Part shown: positions 46,049-54,437 of the stretch, one piece after another
How positions within the stretch are numbered: position 1 is the stretch's first letter
Layout: every line of letters starts with the position of its first letter
Assembly (NCBI GenBank): GCA_902806595.1
Contig: CADCXC010000010.1
Location: forward strand, 620,001-684,000
Origin: Pyrenopolyporus hunteri
Taxonomy: Eukaryota > Ascomycota > Sordariomycetes > Xylariales > Hypoxylaceae
Length of the DNA stretch: 64,000 nucleotides
Direction of reading: 5' to 3'
The notes under the pieces: model-generated
The model's database searches: none
Told to the model about the DNA's origin: nothing
The model's input: only the letters and a program-made list of their open reading frames with translations
Translations under genes and position numbers: made by a program

Positions 46049-47884
46049 CTATTGAGAGGTCTTTTCCGAGGGCTTGCTGCCCTCGCCATTATTTTCGAGG
46101 CTCTGTAGCCCCGTTTTGTGTTCGTGGTGCTCCCTGCTAAGCTTCCTCTGGCTAACAAACGGGCTTATGAGAAGTCCTACTCCGGATATGGCCGTGTACA
46201 TGATGTACATATCCCGTAGACTATTCCAGTAAGCCGCCCGGGCTATATCGCCTTGGGCGCCGGGTAGAGAGGCCACGAGACCGACGTTGCCACCGGCGCT
46301 TCCACCAGAGAGTTGATTAGCCAGTTCAGGGCCCAGCTCAGCTAGCAGAGCCGGATACTGTTTCTCCATTCCGTTCTGGAACACCACGCCGCCGATGACT
46401 ACCGAGATAGCTGTCGCAAGTTGGCGGACGAAGCCGAAGGTGGAGGTTACCGATGCGATGTCGCGGGGTTCGACGGTCGTTTGTAGTGCAATGAGGGGTG
46501 ATTGGAAATTGGGCCCTGCTCCTAGGCCCGCAATAATTTGGAACACGATAATCTTAGCCCAATTCTCTTTGGCCTCGAGATCAATAAAAAGACCGTAGCC
46601 GAGTGTCATGAGAACCATGCCGAAGATGATGGCTGGCAAGTATTTGCCCGTCTTCTTCATGAATATACCCGAACATATCGACATGAAAGAGAGCGAGAGT
46701 ACGTAAGGCAGCAAGTAGACACCCGAGAGGAGAGACGAAGCACCCAGCACAGCCTGGAAATATAGCGGCAAGTAATAGCTTCCGGAGATGAAGACGGCAC
46801 CGTGAACAAGACAGATACCGAAGGGAGCGATGTTCTTCCCGAACTGGAACAATCGCAACGGGATGACCGGATACTTGGCGTACCACTTCTCGACAACGAT
46901 AAACAGGCCGACCGTCACAATGCCGAATACGATTAGACATATTGTGGGCGCGGAACCCCAAGGATATGTGACTCCGCCAAGTTCTAGCCCGAATAGGAAC
47001 ATGAGGGTGCCACCAATGATGAGCAGACTGCCTAGCCAATCGATAGCGGCCAGACCTTGCCAGACGGGCGTACGAGGGTTGTGCAGCTTGAGGACGAAGA
47101 GGAGCACGAAGAAGCCGACGCCGCTGATGGGCAGATTTACGTAGAAGCACCAACGCCAGGTGACTTTGGAGGTGAAGACACCGCCGAGGATGGGACCGAT
47201 CGCAGAGGCTATGGCCCATACCATACCGAAGAAAGCGTAGTACATGCCTCGCTTGCGCATGGAGAAGAGGTCACTGACGCAAATATTCGTGAGCACCACG
47301 ATACCGCCGCCGCCGACGCCTTGGATGGCGCGGGCCGCGATTAGCATGCCCACATTGACGCTCAGCGCGCATATCAGCGATCCGATCCAGAAGATGCCCA
47401 CAGCTGCCAAGAGGACTGGTTTGCGACCCCAGATGTCGCTGATCTTTCCCCAGCTAGGGACGGTGGCGCTGTTTGCTAGCAGATAGGCAGCGCCGATCCA
47501 CGTGTAACCGGCTGGCGATCGGAACTGCTCGGTGATGGTCGGAATAGCTGTGGTGATGATAGTAACGTCGAGGGCGGCGAGAAATAGTGCCGAGCAGAGT
47601 GCAAAGACGATTATGGTCGTCTCGAAGTTTGTTCGGCCGGCCTCAGGCTCTGCGGGTGTCGAGCCTGTCGCGCCTGGTGGAGCGCCATCGGATGGGCTCT
47701 TCGACTCGCCCGAAACAGCTGCAGCGGTGGTGGGCGTTTGCCTGTTTCCTTGGCCATCCTCTTCCTGCACGGTGCTCGCTGCGGAGCTATCTGTGTTGAT
47801 GTTGGATTTCTTCACGCCTCGCTCCAGATCATCGAGCTTTTCTTCATCGCGGACGTCTAGCGTGGCAGCCTCATGGTCCGACAT
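46049..47884 (-). CDS. MFS multidrug transporter, DHA2 (14-spanner) type
   Basis: Single exon, 611 residues. Drug:H+ antiporter, plasma or vacuolar membrane by family. The first ~85 residues are acidic and hydrophilic. Membrane spans begin at about residue 88 (TTIIVFALCSALFLAALDVT); the DHA signature motif C-like LDVTIITTAIPTI and the motif A segment WGKISDIWGRKPVLL are clear, followed by ARAIQGVGGGGIVVL and GPILGGVFTSKVTWRWCFYVNLP (antiporter motif C region). The C-terminal half has the extra two spans expected of the 14-TMS group and ends in a charged cytosolic tail. No signature of a specific substrate. The start is the only ATG ahead of the acidic tail; it is followed upstream by a 1.9-kb gene-free stretch. 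Resembles transporters often found next to secondary-metabolite genes, but none are here. Confidence 0.92.
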   Translation of the reverse strand: MSDHEAATLDVRDEEKLDDLERGVKKSNINTDSSAASTVQEEDGQGNRQTPTTAAAVSGESKSPSDGAPPGATGSTPAEPEAGRTNFETTIIVFALCSALFLAALDVTIITTAIPTITEQFRSPAGYTWIGAAYLLANSATVPSWGKISDIWGRKPVLLAAVGIFWIGSLICALSVNVGMLIAARAIQGVGGGGIVVLTNICVSDLFSMRKRGMYYAFFGMVWAIASAIGPILGGVFTSKVTWRWCFYVNLPISGVGFFVLLFVLKLHNPRTPVWQGLAAIDWLGSLLIIGGTLMFLFGLELGGVTYPWGSAPTICLIVFGIVTVGLFIVVEKWYAKYPVIPLRLFQFGKNIAPFGICLVHGAVFISGSYYLPLYFQAVLGASSLLSGVYLLPYVLSLSFMSICSGIFMKKTGKYLPAIIFGMVLMTLGYGLFIDLEAKENWAKIIVFQIIAGLGAGPNFQSPLIALQTTVEPRDIASVTSTFGFVRQLATAISVVIGGVVFQNGMEKQYPALLAELGPELANQLSGGSAGGNVGLVASLPGAQGDIARAAYWNSLRDMYIMYTAISGVGLLISPFVSQRKLSREHHEHKTGLQSLENNGEGSKPSEKTSQ

Positions 47885-48942
47885 TGTCTAAAAAGGGATT
47901 AATTAATATGCCTATCGTAGGTGCCTTATTCGAGGGGTAATGTCTTCGTTGGTACAGCCAACGAAGGATGATGTAGGCCGAGCCAAATAGAAGGGACAAC
48001 CAAGACAAAGAAGTTGGAGAAAAGGGTATGGCGAGGAGAGGAAATTTTATTATTAAATCGGCCGGGTCTAGAGCTGGCCTAGCTACGTACACTACGTCGT
48101 AGTAAACCGTAGCGGTGGATTAGTAGGGTCCAGGACAAGAGATCGGCCAACCAGGGTGCGGAATGCCCAAGGAAAAAAAAATATAAAGAATAATGTTAAG
48201 GAAAAGTTCACGGCCCCTGTGATAATAGTGAAGAAAAATAATTATTTGTGGAGTAAGTCAACGCGTCACGCTTCCCCCTCCATCCCATAGTAAACCTGGA
48301 AGTACCTATAAGTGCTCGCCTAGGCCCCCCTACTTGCAAACTCTATCGATGGGTACAATTATTCTATTTTTTAGTGGATTGGTAATTCTCCTATTTCCGG
48401 AGCACTAATCCGAGGAAGCGCGAAAGAGCGAGGGACGAGCTACGAGACGGCGAAGTGAAAGGGGAAGGTCTTAGTGCCGGGGTCTATTCTGAAAGAGGGT
48501 GGGAGAGAGCGGCTAAATGTGGGACTCCCTGGCAAGTCTATCGAAGCCGCTGATTGGTCAGTTAGAGGTTGTTGGCGTGAAATAGGGCTGCCCAAGCCGT
48601 TAATTGCCTGCCGAGAGCTCACCCTATAACTATACCTAAGGATCCAATTTTAATAACTAACTACCGTAGCGGCAAATTATGGGAATGAAAAACGATTGTA
48701 TACTTAGAAAACGTTAGCTATAAAAAAACGTTATTTTTTAAGAAATGATTTCTTATTATTTTACGTGTTTTTTTATTTTTATTTTTAATATTACGACGCG
48801 TAAATATTGTGTAACAGTATAATATATAAAGAAATTATCTTTTAACTTTACGTTCGAATTTTTTTTTCTTTCTTTCATGATATTTCTAAGTCTCCTTCTA
48901 AGTCTCCTCCTTCTAAGTCTCCTTACAGGTCTCCTTCTAGGT

Positions 48943-49016
48943 CCAGGTCTCCAGGTCTCCAGGTCTCCAGGTCTCCAGGTCTCCAGGTCTCCAGGTCTCC
49001 AGGTCTCCAGGTCTCC
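48943..49016. repeat. Octamer minisatellite (CCAGGTCT)n
   Basis: About nine perfect tandem copies of CCAGGTCT, extended on both sides by degenerate units (CTAAGTCTCC, CTAGGTCTCT) over roughly 48885-49130. The short open frame it creates on the plus strand is a product of the repeat, not a gene. Confidence 0.95.
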
Positions 49017-49232
49017 AAATCTCTTTTTAGGTCTCTTTCCAGGTCTTTTCCCAAATCTAGGTCTCTAGGTCTCTAAGTCTCCAAGTCTCTAGGTAGGTAG
49101 GTTTCCTTCTAGGTTTCTAAGTCTTTATGAGGTAGGGTATTTTAGGTACTTAGGTACTTAAGTACTTAGGTAGGTAGGTACCTAGGTATTTGGGTAGGTG
49201 ATTATATAGTCGTTCCGTAACCGTAGTAACGT

Positions 49233-49255
49233 AAAAAAAAAAAAAAAAAAAAAAA
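49233..49255. repeat. Poly(A) run of 23
   Basis: Uninterrupted A run on the plus strand in an AT-rich setting, about 220 bp after the minisatellite. It could be the 3' tail of an old retroposed insertion or simple slippage. Confidence 0.85.
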
Positions 49256-49743
49256 CTAGAGAATTATTTCCATTTTATATAAGAAATCGTTGCCGTAAGA
49301 AAAACGATTGCCGTCCAACTAAATTTATGTTATTAAGAAATCGTTTTTGAATATACAACCGTTGTCTACACTCACCGGTTGCCGCTGTGGTAGATAACAA
49401 AGAGCACATCCCTGAGTCGTTACATATTAGAGACAGTGCCATATATACGATTATTACGGCTACTCGATTTCAGGTTTGCCTTATTCCGTTTGTCTATTTG
49501 TATCGACTCTCTTACAAGCCGTAAGACACGTAGGTAGTATGTCAGCCACTGCTTATATGGCATCATTACCACATCCTATACGCATATCGCGCCACTATCC
49601 ATCTACACAAAGAGAAAAAGAGAGAACATGTTTCATCCCATAAGAACATTAAATTAGATACCGAATTTTATATTATGCTTAAGTACGCCCCTATATAGAA
49701 TTGACTTACCGAAACCTATAGATCTGAGAAACAGATACGCCAA

Positions 49744-50397
49744 CTAGATTGCCGAGCTAGTCGCCTCCGTAGTCACCTTCCACGAATTGATAAAGTGGCT
49801 AATACGATCTTTTACCGGGGCGTGTTTCCTGTAGTCTCGCATCACCTCCAGTTGCAAGTACATCAAGGCGTGCGTAAGCACCCAGGTCGCGTCGCAGAAC
49901 CTCGCCTCCTCGAGCCAGTACACCAGGTCTCTCGGACCATCCGGACGCTTAATCCCGGCCAAAGTCACAAGAACGAAGCGGGCGTAGAAGTGGTTGACTT
50001 GCCATCCCTTCCGATCGGGCCCCGGGCCCGAGACCCAGCTCGCGTCGTCGCGATGCGCGTGGACGAGCTTGTGGACTTCCCCCCATTCTCCCAGCGGCAT
50101 CTCCCATTGGCCCTCGAGATAGTTCTTAGCGAACTCGAGGAACGAGTCTTGGAGCGCCGGGTGCGTAAAGAGGTTTTGTACTCGCTGCGTGCCTATCAAG
50201 GTGTCGCCGAGCCCAAACTCGGGGGCCAGCTCGGCCGAGGCCGCCTCCAGGTGAGGCAGTTTCATTTTGTGGATTCGTCGGATCTCGTTCATCGTCTCTT
50301 CGGGGTCATCCATCCTGGGATGAACCACTCGGTTGTTCTCCTTCACCCAACTGCTCAATTGCTCGCCAGGATTTTGCGCTGATTCTGTGGAACTCAT
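49744..50397 (-). CDS. Unrecognised protein, likely paralogue of the next gene
   Basis: Single open frame, 217 residues, GC-rich relative to its AT-rich flanks. No family recognised, no signal peptide, no membrane span. Mostly helical in appearance. Segments in order: MDDPEETMNEIRRIHKMK (about 29-46), ALQDSFLEFAKNYLEG, MPLGEWGEVHKLVH, GWQVNHFYARFVLVTLAG, and FCDATWVLTHALMYLQLEV followed by MRDYRKHAP. The order and spacing of aromatic and hydrophobic positions parallel those of the gene at 51041-51889, on the same strand 643 bp away. The start is the first ATG of the frame. Confidence 0.7.
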   Translation of the reverse strand: MSSTESAQNPGEQLSSWVKENNRVVHPRMDDPEETMNEIRRIHKMKLPHLEAASAELAPEFGLGDTLIGTQRVQNLFTHPALQDSFLEFAKNYLEGQWEMPLGEWGEVHKLVHAHRDDASWVSGPGPDRKGWQVNHFYARFVLVTLAGIKRPDGPRDLVYWLEEARFCDATWVLTHALMYLQLEVMRDYRKHAPVKDRISHFINSWKVTTEATSSAI

Positions 50398-51040
50398 GGT
50401 GTAGAAGTTTATGGATATTTACTCATTCATACCAGTAACATGAAATTTGTAACTTGCTTCGACGTGAGGGTTTATATAACTAGGCTCTTTATACACCTCT
50501 CTAGGCTCGAGGAACACTTGAAAGTTTCTTTCAGCCCGTCCTTCTTTTATCTCTTTCCCTTGTCTCCACGATACTCGTTGTACGATCCAGATCTTTGATA
50601 GACTTAGAATTAGACAAGAGCATTCTAGTAGCATCGGGGCATACAATTAGCATCTACATATGACTTACCTATAGTTCCTAATAATATCGTTGTTGGTTTT
50701 GTTATTATCATTCAGGGAAATGCGCTGTTAAGATACCTAGGTGTTTACAGAAGTACCATGTATCATACTAGAGCTATAAACGATTCAGAGTCGGAAATTT
50801 TAGATGGCAGAATGAAGAAGGCACTGTGTGAGTAAAAGAACTTAATACCTCTATGGATGGATTTTGTATATAAGTTACGTTTCATGCTTATAAAAACCGT
50901 AATCTAATTATCTCAGTATTTGAAACTTAACGTCCCCCACTGCATATTTATTACCTTTCTAAATTGGGATGACCACCTGTGTAATGCCTAGCCACAATAA
51001 CAGAGCTTAGAAGAGGCACAGGATGGCGGCGTATTGTTAA
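50398..51040. other. Intergenic region
   Basis: 643 bp between two same-strand genes, AT-rich, with no supported frame other than a 75-codon one at 50419-50646 (minus) that has no features. It should hold the promoter of the left gene and the 3' end of the right one. Confidence 0.45.
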
Positions 51041-51889
51041 TTATTGGGCTTTATCAGACTGCAAGCTATCAAACAGGGACCCATCACGCTGATTAGCGGC
51101 GATCTCCTGATTGGAAGTATCTTGATCTGTGCTCTCGGCACTCCCTTTCTCGATCGCAATCTTTAGGCGTTCTAGATGCTCGTCGAACTTGTCTTTTTCC
51201 GAGATAGAATAGGTGCCTAACGCAGTGACCCTCTCATACTCCCTAGTGAGCGCCTCGGGATGCATTCGAAGGAAATCCTTCGCGTAACGGTTCTGCCCGT
51301 GCGCGAGCATTTCGTATAAGAGATATGCGGCCACCCATTTATCGGAGGCGTCCCAACTAAGATAAAAAGGGTTGTTAGAACCAAAGGATATAGCAAATAT
51401 CGATTGGCGGGTTTGGAATTCGTTACGCCGGAGCGCAGTTCCGACCTCGATATGGCTCCGATAGGCGAGGAGCCTTAATATGAAGGCCGTGGCGTGTTCG
51501 ACCGGATGCCATGAAGACTTGTCAATTAACTTCTCAGGTCTCATGCCCATGTAGTCGATCATCGCGTCGGGGCGGTCGAAGAGATAGTGCATCGCGCTGA
51601 CGACTTCTGACCACGTCGGAAAAGAAGCTAGTGGCATACGGGATAGATAGTCCTCCACGTACTCATCCACTGCCTTTCTATACTCCGGACAGTCATAGAA
51701 TTGCGCAAAATCTTGCAGTGTCCAACTCACCTCTCGCCATTGGTCGACCGGAACGACACCGTCTACCCAACCGAAGACCCTGAAGTAAAGAGATGCCGAG
51801 TTTCCTCCGATGCTGGCTTGCAGGTCAGCCTTCAGGGGGTTCCAGAACTCCAGAACTTGAGAGTTCAGGGTAGGGGGCTGGGCTTCCAT
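51041..51889 (-). CDS. Unrecognised protein, likely paralogue of the gene to its left
   Basis: Single open frame, 282 residues. No family recognised. Segments: YFRVFGWVDGVVPVDQWREV (about 35-54), YRKAVDEYVEDYLSRMPL, FPTWSEVVSAMHYLFDRPDA, WHPVEHATAFILRLLAY, and DASDKWVAAYLLYEMLAH followed by YAKDFLRMHPEAL. The C-terminal 50 residues are charged and repeat-free (a helix ISEKDKFDEHLERLKIAIEK, then a polar tail). It shares with the gene at 49744-50397 the series W-x-EV-x-x-x-x-H, W-x-x-x-H-x-x-x-F-(I/V)-L and W(V)-x-x-x-L-x-Y. Cytosolic by lack of any targeting signal. The start is the first ATG. Confidence 0.7.
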   Translation of the reverse strand: MEAQPPTLNSQVLEFWNPLKADLQASIGGNSASLYFRVFGWVDGVVPVDQWREVSWTLQDFAQFYDCPEYRKAVDEYVEDYLSRMPLASFPTWSEVVSAMHYLFDRPDAMIDYMGMRPEKLIDKSSWHPVEHATAFILRLLAYRSHIEVGTALRRNEFQTRQSIFAISFGSNNPFYLSWDASDKWVAAYLLYEMLAHGQNRYAKDFLRMHPEALTREYERVTALGTYSISEKDKFDEHLERLKIAIEKGSAESTDQDTSNQEIAANQRDGSLFDSLQSDKAQ

Positions 51890-52982
51890 TTCTCATGCAG
51901 GGGGGTTTTGTATAAGAACGTTGTGTTGCGATTAGGTGTTTGTTATAGCGTGTGAATGACGAGAGGCACGAGCCTAGATGGTAGATATATAATCATGTCT
52001 ACGGTCCTATAACAAATCGAGTTGAATAAGAGAGTGAGCGAACAATGCGCAATGTCTACGGGGCATCGTATCACAGTGTATGTAGTGCGTATAAAGACAT
52101 TGATACATACAAAAACTTTGTGCAGAATTTCTAGGAGAATTCCTAGGAGACCTCCTTAAGGGATGTATCCGGCAACTCAGGGGCTTGCTGACTCATCGTG
52201 GCCGCGCTGCGGTTAGATAGGTACCTGAACGCTTAGTCACGTGACATTCTGTCATGTGATTTTACAAGACGCGGGTATATTCAATTCTCGGTTGCAAACG
52301 AGAATACTCTCCTTTCACTCTCCATCTAGCCGATATATGATTTATGATATATGACAAATTCCAGCGTATTTACCGCGGATCTCTTCCTCTTTCGGCTTCT
52401 TCACCCTTAAAGGCGGACACCTCGATCGAGCTTAGTCTCAATATCAACTTACAGTGACTTCTAAGTCAGCCGGGGTTAGCCCACCGGGGTCTGGATGAAG
52501 GGATGAGTATCTACATACGGTGCGGCGAGTAGTCTACGGTATACTGAATCGTAGCCTCATACACATCACGGAAAATAATAGAGTGCAGTCTAAATTTAGG
52601 TAATCATCATTCCTTAGGTATTTGTAAATCCCATGCGTGCCAAGTCCAGTCGGCAATTCCCCAGATTCTCTCGTCCAGTCGCTAGATTAGATGTCTCCTT
52701 GCCAAGATTTTACCAAGGGTGTGAGTATCATTTAAGGAATATAAAGTTCCTTTACCAGTTTCTCGCCTAAATGTGAGTACACGATTACCGAGTGGACATC
52801 TAAGGTTATGCGCGGCTAGAATGCGGGAGCTGGGGCTCTCGCTTATTCCCCACGGGGTGAAGCACATGGCGATGATGCTCATAAAAGGCTTTCGTATCCG
52901 CTGGTTCTGATGAGCCTATTGTGTACTCATCGCCTCAGATTCTTCCGCTACGGTTCTCTCTTGGGTTCACTCATTCAACAAC
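51890..52982. promoter_or_regulatory. Divergent promoter region of unknown gene and LPMO
   Basis: 1.1 kb between divergent genes, no coding frame supported. A GGCTAGA (52814-52820), which fits the degenerate xylanase-regulator site GGCTRRR, lies about 165 bp before the LPMO start. One such match is expected by chance in a region this size. Confidence 0.35.
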
Positions 52983-54072
52983 ATGGTCAGATCTTTCACT
53001 CTCGCGGCGGCGGCAGCTTTGCTGTCTGCTCCGCTGGTAAGCTCTCACTATATCTTGAACATTCGTAAGCTCACTCCCCACAAGTATATCAGCCAGTTAG
53101 GTATGCGTCCCGTTACTAAACGGTTCCGTAGTCATGCACAATGGCAAGCAAGTCGGCGGCGAATACACATACGTCCGAAGGAACACCAACAGCTACATGC
53201 CGTCTTTCACGGAGATTATCGACTCGTGGGTGTTCCTCCCACCGAAGGAGTATCTTATGGAGATTTAACAAGAGGCAGCAATGACCTGAGGTGCAACAAG
53301 GGCGCGACTAGTGCCGGGACCAAGACCTACATGGATGTCAAGGCAGGTGACAAGATTGGCCTTAAGTTGTTCAACAACGAATTCATCGAGCACCCAGGCC
53401 CTGGGTTCTTCTACATGTCCAAGGCCCCCGGCAATGTGAGCGACTACGACGGATCAGGTGATTGGTTTAAGGTGTAAGTAACATCAATGCCTGGTGTGTG
53501 AGGATCGGCCGATGTGAGACGCATACTAAAGGGTCTAGTTGGGAATCTGGCCCAACCGGAAGCCCAACCAGCACCGGCGGCTGGCCGACTTACGGAAAAT
53601 ACACTATGGAATTCACTCTGCCGACGACTCTTGAGGACGGTGAATACCTTCTCCGAGGAGAACACATCGGTATCCACGAGAACCGTAAGTTTTCCCTGTA
53701 CGTTACTCGAAGAGCTCATACTAATCAATTATGCTTAGACGTTGGGAAACCCCAGGTAAATCCACCATGACCACCACTCGTTTCCGTTTGATACTTTACT
53801 ACTGTTTACAGGTTACTAATTCATGATTCTCAAACAGCTATGTAAGTTATTGCCACATTTCCAGATGAATCGTGCATATGCTAATGACCGTACCTATGAT
53901 AGACATGGAATGCGCACAAATCCGCATTACTGGAGGCACCGGCACGGCTAAGCCATCCCCGCTTGCTAAGATTCCTGGAATTTACAAGAAGACAGACCCT
54001 GGTCTAACGTTTAACTTCTGGGGAGGCCAAGGCGCCTATGTGATGCCCGGACCCGCCGTTGCGAAGCTGTAA
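52983..54072 (+). CDS. AA9 lytic polysaccharide monooxygenase
   Basis: Seven exons deduced: 52983-53064, 53132-53225, 53279-53473, 53539-53684, 53739-53755, 53838-53841 and 53903-54072; 235 residues. Secreted copper enzyme that oxidatively cleaves cellulose or related glucans. A 21-residue signal peptide (hydrophobic [12 protein letters not shown]) is followed by H22, the N-terminal copper-ligand His (HYILNI). The second copper His is H97 in [19 protein letters not shown]. The axial Tyr is Y180 with Q178 two residues before it (PQLYMECAQI). C64 (NDLRCNKG) and C183 can form the usual disulfide. There is no CBM1. Other family strings: [38 protein letters not shown]. The sixth exon is only four nucleotides (CTAT); it is required by frame and by the QxY motif, and its upstream branch site TACTAAT lies 23 bp before its acceptor. 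It is tail-to-tail with the GH3 gene. Confidence 0.9.
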
Positions 54073-54437
54073 AGGTTTTCATTCATCGAATGGAACAGTT
54101 CGAGAGGTTGAGCTTGAGACTATCGACTTAGCCGACGATGGGTCGGCGAAACGCAACGCTCGCTTCTAGAACATTACGTACTTGAACCGATTTGCCGTAT
54201 AGTAACCGTTAGGGTATATATCTATCTAGGTATATAACCGTCAGCCGGGATCCAACATTGTTTCGTGTTCTACGTGACTGTACGTATTGGAACGATCCTC
54301 CCCCCTAATATCTTCAATATGTAAGTGTACCTAAGCCTTAAGTTAGGTGTTATTTCACGTAAGGATCGTGTACAATAGATATCAAATCAGACCAAAAGCT
54401 CCTCACCATTTGCTCAACATATGATACCGCCGAATAT
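54073..54437. other. Convergent 3' regions of LPMO and xylosidase
   Basis: A 365-bp gap between the two CAZyme genes. AT-rich, no coding frame supported; should hold both polyadenylation regions. Confidence 0.5.

Larger units (their letters stand above)
47885..49743. other. AT-rich, repeat-rich intergenic region
   Basis: No gene supported in 1.86 kb. Contains the MFS promoter (left), AT-rich stretches at 48640-48870 and 49200-49370, an octamer minisatellite (48943-49016), degenerate TAGGTA runs (49085-49200) and a 23-base A run (49233-49255). A 12-bp direct repeat GAAAAACGATTG occurs at 48687-48698 and 49299-49310, and ACCGTAGCGG occurs at 48106-48115 and 48663-48672. Confidence 0.6.

Noticed and set aside
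48943..49016. CRISPR array
   Set aside because: Pure 8-bp tandem repeat without spacers, in a eukaryotic genome.
48877..49068. 63-codon frame made of SRSPGLQV repeats
   Set aside because: Entirely the product of the CCAGGTCT minisatellite.
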